Source of the DNA: Oscillospiraceae bacterium
GTDB taxonomy: Bacteria; Bacillota; Clostridia; Oscillospirales; Oscillospiraceae
Assembly: GCA_012513005.1 (NCBI GenBank)
Contig: JAAZCZ010000027.1
Location: 1 to 9,057, forward strand
Direction: 5' to 3'
Length of the DNA: 9,057 nt
Translations under genes and position numbers: made by a program
In this document: positions 1 to 5,693 of the stretch, piece by piece
Position numbering within the stretch: position 1 is the stretch's first letter
Layout of the letters: each line of letters opens with the position of its first letter
Notes under the pieces: generated by a model
What the model saw: only the letters and a program-made list of their open reading frames with translations
Told to the model about the DNA's origin: nothing
The model's database searches: none

Positions 1-135
1 GCGGGGGCTATGATTTATGTGGTTGTTGAGGAGCTAATACCCGAGATGTCAAAGGGCGAGCATTCAAACTCAAACACTCTGTTTTTCGCCTTCGGCTTTG
101 CAGTTATGATGGTATTAGATGTCGCCCTTGGCTAA
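1..135 (+). CDS. ZIP-family metal transporter, C-terminal fragment (5' end outside window)
   Basis: Frame 1 is open from the window edge and ends with TAA at 133-135, giving 44 residues. They include 'AGAMIYVVVEELIPE', the metal-binding membrane segment near the C-terminus of ZIP-family (ZupT/GufA-like) divalent-metal transporters, where the E-E-x-x-P-E carboxylates line the ion path. After a short His/Ser/Asn-rich loop (E-H-S-N-S-N) there is a last hydrophobic helix, 'TLFFAFGFAVMMVLDVALG', with the gene ending directly behind it as usual for the family. ZIP proteins import zinc, iron or manganese through the cytoplasmic membrane; the substrate cannot be told from this piece. The start and first helices lie outside the window. 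A palindromic terminator follows 34 bp downstream. Confidence 0.85.
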   Translation, partial: AGAMIYVVVEELIPEMSKGEHSNSNTLFFAFGFAVMMVLDVALG

Positions 136-169
136 AAAACAGAAAACAATTAAGTAGTAAAAAATTTAT

Positions 170-195
170 GGACCTGCCGATTAATCGGCAGGTCC
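170..195. terminator. Bidirectional palindromic terminator between the ZIP gene and the IS remnant
   Basis: This is a perfect 26-bp palindrome with 11-nt arms (GGACCTGCCGA and its complement) around TTAA. On the minus strand it is followed by ATAAATTTTTTACT, a good U-run. On the plus strand it is followed by the weaker TGTTCTGTTAT. It lies between two convergent genes and would stop both. The stop codon of the truncated transposase frame (complement of 181-183) falls in the centre of the palindrome. Confidence 0.75.
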
Positions 196-747
196 TGTTC
201 TGTTATAAAATATTATATATATTATACGCTTTATCTTAATCGAATATCTTGAGTGATCATCCAATATTGTTAAAGGATAACAGTATTTATTGTTCTTTGT
301 CAGAAACTCGCCTTTGAAATCTGTTTGCCACATCTCGTTGCAGTGATCTTTTTCAAATCGGATAAATGCTCTGTGTTTTAGAGACTCCTCCGGGGATATG
401 AAGCCGTTGCGGCTTAAGATATTGTTGACTGTCTTAACACAAGGGATGTCGGAATTGCCTTCGTTGATTAGTACTCTTTGGATGGTTTTAGCTCCCCAGC
501 CGGGATTCTCTTTCCTCAGTGCTGTTATCTTTTCTTCAACATGAATAGGGGTTATGTTGCTAACGACTTTTACGCAATGTGGCCTATCGCTCAGGCTTTC
601 ATTTTGCTTGTATCGCTTCAGCCACTTGTAGCCTGTTTTGCGTGTGATGTGAAACTCTCTGCACAGGGCGCTAAAGTTTTTGCTCTGCTTTGCTGCAAGT
701 ACAAATTCTCTTCTTAGTTTTTCCACAGTTTTACTCTCCCACGGCAT
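181..747 (-). pseudogene. IS481-family transposase, 3'-truncated
   Basis: The start at 747 is backed by AAGGAAG about 8 nt upstream and by the typical opening 'MPWESKTVEKLRREFV'. Residues ~20-60 form the helix-turn-helix ('FSALCREFHITRKTGYKWLKRY'). Residues ~68-120 are the integrase linker ('NPGWGAKTIQRVL'). Residues 138-168 begin the DDE core: 'NEMWQTDFKG' carries the first catalytic Asp (D143), followed by 'LTILDDHSRY'. After about residue 170 the sequence becomes 'KIKRIIYIIFYNRTGPAD' and stops inside the terminator palindrome. IS481 transposases are usually well over 300 residues; here the second catalytic Asp ('SDNG' region) and the Glu are absent, so the enzyme should be inactive. The deletion joint is near 225-244. 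It is a fossil of an IS insertion beside the ZIP gene. Confidence 0.88.
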
Positions 748-783
748 TCAAAACACTTCCTTTTATTGCTTTGTTTGCCCTAT

Positions 784-823
784 ATTTTATCATAAAACTG
801 TATACCATCCGCTTACACACCTG
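784..823 (-). mobile_element. Probable left terminal region of the IS481-type remnant
   Basis: On the minus strand, just upstream of the transposase leader, is TGTGTAAGCGGATGGTATAC followed by an AT-rich stretch. IS481 elements typically start with TGT. The position, about 70 bp before the start codon, fits the outer end of the element. No matching right end was found in the window, consistent with the 3' deletion, so the exact tip (around 817-823) cannot be fixed. Confidence 0.35.
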
Positions 824-849
824 TTTACTATCATACTACTCTATACACT

Positions 850-998
850 GCGGTCGCCTGTGCGCAAAAGACCCTAAAATGCAGCAATTTGAGGGGTTTT
901 CACTCCCCCGGTCATTTAAAAATGACAGCCCCCTCGTCTGATGGAGCCTTTGAAAATACGACAACATTCACAGCATTAACTCACTACTTTACATCTGC
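850..998 (-). repeat. Dispersed palindromic repeat, copy 1 (inverted relative to 4169-4320)
   Basis: The reverse complement of this stretch aligns with 4169-4320. The core (about 847-947) shares CAGACGAGGGGGCTGTCATT, then GGGGGAGTGAAAACCC, then CTGCATTTTA, with only a few changes and 1-nt gaps. The outer ~50 nt are more diverged but keep GCAGATG at nearly the same distance from the core (51 versus 50 nt). It includes a small hairpin, GTCATT/AATGAC. There is no coding potential here. The rest of 748-1078 holds the IS end and an AT-rich stretch leading into the promoter at 1079. Confidence 0.7.
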
Positions 999-1078
999 AA
1001 ATGCTTTATCAGTTTGCCCAGCTTTCCCTTGGTTTCACTCATTATCTTAGCATTACTTTGTTAATATTTTATTCACAC

Positions 1079-1108
1079 TTGACATTATGCACTGTTCTTG
1101 TATATAAT
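1079..1108 (+). promoter_or_regulatory. Sigma-A promoter for the lysine riboswitch / transporter unit
   Basis: A perfect -35 TTGACA (1079-1084) and a perfect -10 TATAAT (1103-1108) are separated by 18 nt. Transcription would start near 1115, just ahead of the riboswitch aptamer, giving a leader of about 260 nt before the start codon. This also shows that the long open frame beginning at 1098 cannot be the real protein start. Confidence 0.85.
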
Positions 1109-1125
1109 TCATTTTAACTTAATAC

Positions 1126-1295
1126 GGTCAAGATTAGAGGTGCGATTTGCCAAGAGTAAGCCGATTATTTGTCGGACAGCAGCGGCTAAAAGGGGCAATC
1201 GCCGAGGTTTTGCAAAGGGTGTCCGCCCTTGCAGTTCCGGGATGTCGGAGAATATCCGCCGTACTGTCACTATTTTGTGGAGCGCTGCCGAGACC
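1126..1295 (+). promoter_or_regulatory. Lysine riboswitch (L box) aptamer
   Basis: The order and spacing of conserved L-box blocks are all present: AGAGGTGCGA (1136-1145), CAAGAGTA (1151-1158), GGCTAAAAGGGG with AATCGCCGAGG (about 1184-1207), a P3 hairpin TGCAAAGGG/CCCTTGCA (1211-1219/1226-1233), a P4-like CGGA/TCCG hairpin (1246-1258), and ACTGTCAC...GTGGAGCGCT (1263-1286), where CAC/GTG closes P5. The 5' part closely resembles my memory of the Bacillus subtilis lysC leader. GGTC (1126-1129) can pair with GACC (1292-1295) to close P1, although the inner part of P1 is imperfect. The aptamer binds L-lysine and normally turns expression off when lysine is plentiful. Confidence 0.93.
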
Positions 1296-1313
1296 ATTTT
1301 TCTTCTGCCCATT

Positions 1314-1356
1314 GCGGTCATGTCGGTTTATAGCCTTCCATGGCCGTTATTTTTAT
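1314..1356 (+). terminator. Riboswitch expression platform: attenuator hairpin before the transporter gene
   Basis: CGGTCATG (1315-1322) pairs with CATGGCCG (1339-1346), 8 bp including one G-U, and is followed by TTATTTTTAT, making an intrinsic terminator just before the ribosome binding site. A competing antiterminator is visible: CCGA-GACC (1288-1295) can pair with GGTC (1316-1319) and TCGG (1323-1326) around a 3-nt bulge. Since 1292-1295 also belong to P1, lysine-stabilised P1 would free the terminator. This is inferred by hand pairing, without energy calculation. Confidence 0.7.
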
Positions 1357-1373
1357 ATGGGAGAGAGATAAAA

Positions 1374-3023
1374 ATGAAGCTAAGAAAGAACCTACGCATG
1401 TTCCTGCTGCTCCTGCCGATTATCTGTGCCATGCTCGTAATTTCCGTATTTGCGGAAACAGCAGAGGCAGAGGCGGCCCCCTATGTGAGCAACATGTATA
1501 TGACATTTTGGGCGCTCGTGCCGCCAATCATCGCCATTGTGCTGGCGCTTATCACAAAAGAGGTCTATTCCAGCCTCTTCATAGGCATTGTTGCAGGGGC
1601 TCTGTTCCACGCTAACTTTAACCCGGTCAAAACAGTGGACACAGTTGTTTCAGACGGGCTTATTAAAGGTCTCACCGATGCATGGAACGCCGGAATTTTT
1701 CTGTTTTTAATTCTGCTCGGCATTTTCGTAGCCCTGCTCAACAAGGCGGGCGGCTCTGCCGCATTCGGAAGATGGGCAGAAAAGCACATTAAAACTCGTG
1801 TTGGTGCCCAGTTTGCAACATTTGTGCTCGGTCTGCTTATTTTTGTGGACGACTATTTTAACTGCCTGACTGTCGGCACGGTTATGATGCCTGTTACAGA
1901 CTCGCACAGAATTTCAAGGTCTAAGCTGGCTTATTTAATTGACGCCACCGCCGCCCCCGTCTGTATGATTGCGCCGATTTCATCTTGGGCAGCTGCCGTA
2001 TCGGGTCTAATCGAGGGTGACGACGGGCTAACGCTCTTTGTTAAGGCTATTCCTTATAACCTTTATTCCCTGCTTACCTTTGTGTTTATTATCGCCCTTG
2101 TGAAAATGAACTTTGACTACGGTCCTATGGCTCTGCACGAGAAAAACGCCAAGGAAAAGGGCGATTTATTTACAAGCGGCAGCAAAAAAGCGGGCGCCTC
2201 GGAGCTTGACTACTCCGAAAAAGGCAGAGTTATTGACCTTGTGTTCCCGATTGTGCTTCTTGTTTCTGCCTGCGTTGTCGGCATTATTTACATCGGCGGA
2301 TTTTTTGGCGGCACCTCATTTGCCGAGTCATTCTCCGGCACAGATGCTTCTGTCGGTCTGCCTTGGGGCGCACTTATTGCACTGGTTCTGACATTTATCT
2401 ATCTGCTGCTCCGCCGCACAATCACGTTCAAAGACGCAATGGACTGCGTTACAAAGGGCTTTAATCTGATGGTGCCCTCTCTGCTCATACTAACATTCGC
2501 AGTAACGCTCAAGAATATGACAGGTCTGCTGGGCGCATCGGAATTTGTCAAGGCTATGCTCACAGGTCAGACACCGGCTCTCTTTAACTTTATGCCTGCA
2601 ATTATATTCCTGCTTGCTGTGTTTTTAAGCTTCTCAATGGGCACAAGCTGGGGCACCTTCGGCATACTGCTGCCGATTATTATCCCCGTACTCAGCTTCG
2701 ACCCCGAGCTTATGATAATTGGCGTCTCTGCCTGCCTTGCCGGCGCTATCTGCGGCGACCACTGCTCACCCATCTCCGACACCACAATAATGTCCTCCGC
2801 CGGTGCCGGCTGCGACCATATTAACCACGTCACAACGCAGCTGCCCTATGCACTCACAGTAGCGGGAGTCAGCTTTGTAGGCTATGTTATTGCAGCCTTT
2901 GTGCGCAACTGGTTTGTAGTTTTCGGCGGCTCCGTTGCAATTTTGCTCATCGTGCTTATTGCTCTGAAAGCTAAAAATAAAGAAGCAAAAGCAGACGCAG
3001 AGGTTTTCGTAAGCGAAGGCTAA
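1374..3023 (+). CDS. NhaC-superfamily carrier, probable lysine transporter (LysW type)
   Basis: This is a 549-residue multi-spanning membrane protein. ATG 1374 was chosen because GGGAGAGAG (1359-1367) sits just upstream and because the longer frame runs through the riboswitch. An N-terminal hydrophobic segment (residues 10-27) precedes an acidic/Ala-rich stretch (ETAEAEAAP); the NhaC core starts near residue 42. Family motifs are 'FVDDYFNCLTVGTVMMPVTD' (157-176), 'IDATAAPVCMIAPISSWAAA' (189-208), 'SMGTSWGTFG' (421-430), and 'CGDHCSPISDTTIMSSAGAG' (460-479) followed by CDHINHV. About 11-12 membrane helices and a charged tail follow. By sequence alone it would be called an NhaC Na+/H+ antiporter. 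The lysine riboswitch in its leader points to lysine, as for the LysW group of NhaC-type carriers proposed from comparative genomics of the L box. Uptake driven by Na+ or H+ is the most natural reading, but direction and ion are inferences. It is monocistronic, ended by the terminator at 3061. Confidence 0.9.
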   Translation: MKLRKNLRMFLLLLPIICAMLVISVFAETAEAEAAPYVSNMYMTFWALVPPIIAIVLALITKEVYSSLFIGIVAGALFHANFNPVKTVDTVVSDGLIKGLTDAWNAGIFLFLILLGIFVALLNKAGGSAAFGRWAEKHIKTRVGAQFATFVLGLLIFVDDYFNCLTVGTVMMPVTDSHRISRSKLAYLIDATAAPVCMIAPISSWAAAVSGLIEGDDGLTLFVKAIPYNLYSLLTFVFIIALVKMNFDYGPMALHEKNAKEKGDLFTSGSKKAGASELDYSEKGRVIDLVFPIVLLVSACVVGIIYIGGFFGGTSFAESFSGTDASVGLPWGALIALVLTFIYLLLRRTITFKDAMDCVTKGFNLMVPSLLILTFAVTLKNMTGLLGASEFVKAMLTGQTPALFNFMPAIIFLLAVFLSFSMGTSWGTFGILLPIIIPVLSFDPELMIIGVSACLAGAICGDHCSPISDTTIMSSAGAGCDHINHVTTQLPYALTVAGVSFVGYVIAAFVRNWFVVFGGSVAILLIVLIALKAKNKEAKADAEVFVSEG

Positions 3024-3060
3024 GGCATATTAAAAAATAATAACCCGCTGTTTTTCCATA

Positions 3061-3092
3061 TAAGGCGAAGGGATATATTTCCCTTCGCCTTA
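3061..3092 (+). terminator. Rho-independent terminator of the transporter gene
   Basis: The arms TAAGGCGAAGGGA (3061-3073) and its exact complement (3080-3092) form a 13-bp stem with a 6-nt loop, followed by AT-rich sequence. It lies 37 bp after the transporter stop codon, so the aldolase gene downstream is likely transcribed separately. Confidence 0.85.
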
Positions 3093-3169
3093 ATTATTTA
3101 TATATACATTTTTCTGCCGGCTTTTTAATTGCTGCATATATAATCTGTTTTTCTGCATGATAATCGGAG

Positions 3170-3216
3170 CTTTGCGCGCCTATTTGCCCTTGCTTATTGT
3201 ATGCCAGCGCGCAAAG
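3170..3216 (+). promoter_or_regulatory. Inverted repeat and weak promoter upstream of the aldolase gene
   Basis: CTTTGCGCGC (3170-3179) and GCGCGCAAAG (3207-3216) are a perfect 10-bp inverted repeat with a 27-nt spacer, about 50 bp before the aldolase start. A weak promoter, TTGTAT (3197-3202), 17 nt, TATGCT (3220-3225), overlaps the right arm. This fits a regulator-binding site with two half-sites, but a hairpin or chance cannot be excluded. Confidence 0.35.
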
Positions 3217-3264
3217 TGATATGCTGATAGATAAGATATGTAAAATATTTTGGAGGTTAGGCAA

Positions 3265-4017
3265 ATGAAAACGAAAAAGACAGTCGGCACCTTTTTTGAG
3301 CTGGGCAGCTGCAATGCCATGGAATGTCTGTGCGCCGCCGGCTTCGACTATGTTATTATAGACACAGAGCACGGACCTTTTTCTGAGGAGAGTACAGCAG
3401 ATTTTATACGCGCGGCGGAAAACAGAAATGTGCTGCCCTTTGTCCGAATAGGCGGAGTTAGTCGCCCGCTTGTTCTGCGCATGCTGGATATAGGCGCTCG
3501 CGGGCTTATTGTTCCGAATATAAAAACCGTTCAGGAAGTTAGAGAGCTTGTTAGCTACGCTAAGTTTACCCCAATCGGTCAGCGTGGCTTTTGCCCCACA
3601 AGAACAAGCGCTTGGGGCTCTGCCCCATGGTCTGCCGACATTGAAGCTTACATGAAGGAGTGCAACAAACGCTGCCTTGTAATACCCCAATGCGAAACAA
3701 AAGAGGCTCTTGACAGCATTGAGGAAATTGCTGCTATAAAGGGTGTTGACGGCATTTTCATAGGTCCATTTGATCTCTCCCTTGCCCTCGGTGTGCCGGG
3801 TCAGTTTTTCACCCCCGTTATGCAAAACGCAATAAAAAGAATTCTTGATGCCTGCAAAAAGCACCGCAAAAAAGCCTATATTTTTGCATCAACTCCGGAG
3901 ATGGCGCAGAAGTTTTTTGCCATGGGCGCTGACAGCGTGACCTGCGGTCTTGACGCCGGAATGCTAATTTCGGCCGCTAAGTCTGTTTTTGAAGACTGCA
4001 AAAAGGATTTAGACTGA
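3265..4017 (+). CDS. HpcH/HpaI-family aldolase (class II 2-keto acid aldolase)
   Basis: The product has 250 residues, the usual length for this family. ATG 3265 is chosen because GGAGG (3252-3256) lies 8 nt upstream; an in-frame TTG at 3250 overlaps that site. The family cleaves 2-keto-3-deoxy or 4-hydroxy-2-keto acids to pyruvate and an aldehyde in a metal-dependent (beta/alpha)8 barrel. Active-site positions match: 'DTEHGPF' gives the catalytic His (H36), 'PFVRIGG' the pyruvate-binding Arg (R61), and metal ligands are E144 ('PQCET') and D170 ('FIGPFDLS'). The spacings H-R (25) and E-D (26) equal those of Escherichia coli HpaI (H45/R70, E149/D175, from memory). The substrate is unknown; candidates are relatives of 4-hydroxy-2-oxoheptanedioate aldolase or 2-keto-3-deoxy-L-rhamnonate aldolase. 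No sugar-acid dehydratase, dehydrogenase or transporter lies beside it, so it is an orphan here, with its own terminator. Confidence 0.9.
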   Translation: MKTKKTVGTFFELGSCNAMECLCAAGFDYVIIDTEHGPFSEESTADFIRAAENRNVLPFVRIGGVSRPLVLRMLDIGARGLIVPNIKTVQEVRELVSYAKFTPIGQRGFCPTRTSAWGSAPWSADIEAYMKECNKRCLVIPQCETKEALDSIEEIAAIKGVDGIFIGPFDLSLALGVPGQFFTPVMQNAIKRILDACKKHRKKAYIFASTPEMAQKFFAMGADSVTCGLDAGMLISAAKSVFEDCKKDLD

Positions 4018-4040
4018 TTAGAGTTTATAAAACTAATCTG

Positions 4041-4079
4041 CAAAAGCACCCGATTTTTACTGATTTTCGGGTGCTTTTG
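4041..4079 (+). terminator. Rho-independent terminator of the aldolase gene
   Basis: A perfect 13-bp stem, CAAAAGCACCCGA (4041-4053) with its complement at 4067-4079, encloses a 13-nt loop. The 3' arm ends in GCTTTTG and is followed by TTGCGTTTTT. It starts 24 bp after the aldolase stop codon. Confidence 0.88.
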
Positions 4080-4094
4080 TTGCGTTTTTAGGAA

Positions 4095-4111
4095 GGCGAT
4101 TGCAAATCGCC
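4095..4111. repeat. Short palindromic hairpin GGCGATT-GCA-AATCGCC
   Basis: A perfect 7-bp stem with a 3-nt loop, followed by GCTCTACGT. It opens the gene-free repeat nest 4090-4470. It has no U-run and is not obviously a terminator, and it has the look of the small GC-rich dispersed hairpins common in gut Clostridia. Confidence 0.5.
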
Positions 4112-4160
4112 GCTCTACGTTCCGGAGCCGCTATATTGCGAGTGTTTTACCGCTCTTTCC

Positions 4161-4207
4161 CTATTAAGGCAGATGCAACTTAGTTAGCATTTTGTGTGGT
4201 TTAATCG
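4161..4207 (+). repeat. 47-bp direct repeat, left copy
   Basis: It begins CTATTAAGGCAGAT and ends GGTTTAATCG. The copy at 4370-4416 has the same length, nearly identical ends (13 of 14 and 10 of 10) and a diverged middle, about 36 of 47 identical by hand count. The pair frames the palindromic core of the repeat nest. Confidence 0.6.
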
Positions 4208-4320
4208 TTAATTCCAACGCCTCCCTCAGACGAGGGGGCTGTCATTTTTAATGACTGGGGGAGTGAAAACCCTTGGTATTTCTGCATTTTATGTTGTTTA
4301 CGCACGGGCGGTCACAGACC
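4169..4320 (+). repeat. Dispersed palindromic repeat, copy 2
   Basis: This is the same element as 850-998 in the opposite orientation. It has the shared core CAGACGAGGGGGCTGTCATT, the GTCATT/AATGAC hairpin, GGGGGAGTGAAAACCC and CTGCATTTTA. CTCCCTC can fold back on the adjacent GAGGGGG or on the later GGGGGAG, so alternative cruciform structures are possible. Unlike copy 1 it runs into a perfect GC-rich hairpin at 4306-4324. Nothing in it looks coding. Confidence 0.7.
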
Positions 4321-4359
4321 GCCCCTACTTTCCCCTATGGGCATTTCACCAATACCAAG
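4272..4359. repeat. Nested inverted repeats around a GC-rich hairpin
   Basis: CTTGGTATT (4272-4280) and AATACCAAG (4351-4359) form an outer 9-bp inverted repeat. Inside lies a perfect hairpin GGGCGGTC-ACA-GACCGCCC (4306-4324). The nesting suggests a small palindromic element inserted within, or forming part of, the larger repeat. Confidence 0.55.
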
Positions 4360-4369
4360 TGGTCAAGCC

Positions 4370-4416
4370 CTGTTAAGGCAGATTTAAATTACTGAGCAAA
4401 TTATAAGGTTTAATCG
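4370..4416 (+). repeat. 47-bp direct repeat, right copy
   Basis: It begins CTGTTAAGGCAGAT and ends GGTTTAATCG, matching 4161-4207 at both ends without length change. It lies 54 bp before the truncated LysR reading frame. The remaining sequence to 4470 (GC-rich, then pyrimidine-rich) shows no gene or ribosome binding site. Confidence 0.6.
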
Positions 4417-4470
4417 CAAAGGCGCAGCTTTGGTCGCCCGCCGTTTTTCCCCATATTCCCCTCTTAGTTT

Positions 4471-4974
4471 TTGAACAAAGTATTAATCTTTTTATCCGGC
4501 GCTACAGAAGCATTTATAAAAAAATATCTCACAGTCAGAAACATGGAGTTTAACGAGCTTGTCTGTGTTGACCCCTGCGTGTTTTTCAGAAAAACACATC
4601 CGATGGCAGGCTGCGAAGTAATAAGGATAAGTGAGATGCAGATGTTTCCCTATGCCTCTTTTTCCTCGGCAGAGACAGGCTCAAACGACTTTGCGGAGGA
4701 AGTTATACTGGAAAACATAGGCGAAATTCGGCAGCGGTTTTCTGTTGCCGACAGAGCCACTATGATAAACATCCTAACTCACACAGACGCCTTTTCAATC
4801 GGCACAGGCATATTATCCCCCGGGTTTGCAGGTCCTGAGCTTGTAAGTCGCCCTATTGAAGGGCACAAAAACGAAATTCACATCGGCTGGATACAAATAA
4901 CCGGCATGCCCCTGTCTGAAACCTGCGAGCTTCTTATCGAAAAACTAAAACAGACGCTAAATAACCGGCAGTAA
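4471..4974 (+). pseudogene. LysR-type transcriptional regulator, 5'-truncated (effector-binding domain only)
   Basis: The frame codes for about 167 residues resembling the second half of a LysR effector-binding domain: 'VLIFLSGATEAFIKKYL', 'CVFFRKTHPMAG' (the common V-F-x-x-K-x-H-P-L-A signature), 'MFPYASF', 'SVADRATMINILTHTDAFSIGTGILSPGF', 'LVSRPIEG' and 'IHIGWIQITGMPLSETCELLIEKLKQTL'. Full regulators are about 300 residues; the N-terminal winged HTH and first part of the effector domain are missing. The frame is closed by TAG at 4465-4467, the first possible start is TTG at 4471, and no ribosome binding site precedes it. It directly abuts the repeat nest, suggesting that an insertion or deletion there removed the 5' half. 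It would not bind DNA. The family call is by remembered consensus and is fairly secure. Confidence 0.72.
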
Positions 4975-5053
4975 CTTGCCGAAGGTTCCCAAATTGTTTG
5001 TTTTAAATAAACATTGGACTAAATATAAGCTATTAACCGGATGAGGAAGTTAA

Positions 5054-5149
5054 GTTTCAAAAGCTCCCCTCGCAACTAAATTGCACCCTATCGCCTTAGC
5101 CAAATTATTTAAAATTTCGCCCGAGGAGCTGCTTGCTTCGATAAAATAA
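5054..5149 (+). pseudogene. Possible C-terminal remnant of an XRE-type regulator
   Basis: A short frame reading '...PIALAKLFKISPEELLASIK' ends with TAA at 5147-5149. The pattern of a Leu/Ala-rich helix, then K-[IV]-S-P-E-E-L-L, resembles the last helices of XRE/Cro-type HTH proteins. There is no start or ribosome binding site, and TAA at 5051-5053 closes the frame upstream. The rest of 4975-5170 shows nothing recognisable. This is a weak call. Confidence 0.22.
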
Positions 5150-5179
5150 AGCACCGGGTTTCGCATGTTTTAAAAAATC

Positions 5180-5217
5180 GGCTGTATCAGATTCTAACGC
5201 CTGACACAGCCTTTTTA
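5180..5217. terminator. Bidirectional intrinsic terminator
   Basis: GGCTGTATCAG (5180-5190) pairs with CTGACACAGCC (5201-5211) apart from one opposed mismatch. On the plus strand it is followed by TTTTTATTT, and on the minus strand by GATTTTTTAAAA. It can end the plus-strand remnants and, more importantly, the minus-strand toxin-antitoxin operon whose last stop codon is at 5358. Confidence 0.8.
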
Positions 5218-5287
5218 TTTGTATATATTTTTAGCTTTCAATTTTTCAGCCCGATAATAGACTGCCCCTAATACTTGCGCTCCCACT

Positions 5288-5350
5288 TTTTGCGCTTTTG
5301 TAAATACCTATGCGCAATTTTTGCGCTTTTTAGTAATTTCTGTGCGCAGT
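5288..5350. repeat. 63-bp direct repeat, copy A (downstream of the HEPN/MNT operon)
   Basis: It aligns without gaps to 6188-6250, exactly 900 bp away, with 57 of 63 positions identical by hand count. It contains TGCGC motifs at 5291, 5311, 5322 and 5343, plus one more at 5276 outside the repeat. The pair at 5311/5322 forms GCGCAA-TTT-TTGCGC, an operator-like inverted repeat. It lies just after the operon's last stop codon. The -10 element seen next to copy B is not conserved here, so it is not an obvious promoter. Confidence 0.85.
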
Positions 5351-5357
5351 ATAATAA

Positions 5358-5693
5358 TCAGTTAATGTTTTTTAGCAGCTCATTCACTTTTTGAATATCG
5401 TTTGTAATTGTTTCGAATATTATCGACATATCAACGCTGCCGTAGTCATGTACGATTCTGTTCCTTAGTCCCTTTATTTCATACCACGGTATGTTTTTAT
5501 TAGCTTCCCTAAAGTCGTCGCTCAGCTTCGCTACATTTTCTGATATTTGGATTAGTCTAAACATCATAGAGTCTTGGAGCAGCTCATTCTCTTCAAATGC
5601 TTCTTTTGACATGTCCTTTGTGTGTTTTATTATAAACTCTACACCAAGAGTTATTTTATCTAAATAATATCTGTCTGTTTTGATGTTATCCAT
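5358..5693 (-). CDS. hepT: HepT-like HEPN-domain toxin (DUF86 family)
   Basis: A 111-residue, largely helical protein. Near the C-terminus is 'GLRNRIVHDYG', which holds the Rx4HxY motif (R77, H82, Y84) of HepT/DUF86 HEPN ribonucleases; R and H are the catalytic pair and Y is the residue modified by the partner nucleotidyltransferase. Length and helix pattern are normal for the family. The ATG overlaps the last 8 bp of the upstream XRE-MNT gene, a sign of translational coupling and co-production. In characterised MntA/HepT pairs the toxin cleaves RNA and the MNT partner neutralises it by adding AMP to the motif tyrosine. That mechanism is inferred here from the intact motifs. The operon ends into the bidirectional terminator at 5180-5217. 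Confidence 0.88.
   Translation of the reverse strand: MDNIKTDRYYLDKITLGVEFIIKHTKDMSKEAFEENELLQDSMMFRLIQISENVAKLSDDFREANKNIPWYEIKGLRNRIVHDYGSVDMSIIFETITNDIQKVNELLKNIN

Noticed and set aside
478..941. Three plus-strand frames opposite the transposase and its leader
   Set aside because: They lack ribosome binding sites and overlap the clear IS481 transposase and the dispersed repeat; their Cys/Phe-rich composition is that of shadow frames.
1098..1373. 92-residue N-terminal extension of the NhaC-type protein
   Set aside because: It starts inside the -10 region of a perfect promoter and runs through the lysine riboswitch and its terminator. ATG 1374 has a good ribosome binding site and the NhaC core follows it.
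3094..3864. 256-residue minus-strand open frame opposite the aldolase gene
   Set aside because: Its composition is that of an antisense shadow, it has no recognisable domain, and it overlaps the terminator, intergenic region and a clearly real aldolase with correct active-site spacing.
4090..4420. CRISPR-like array suggested by repeated palindromic units
   Set aside because: The 47-bp repeat occurs only twice with diverged middles and a 162-bp gap. There are no regular spacers and no cas genes.
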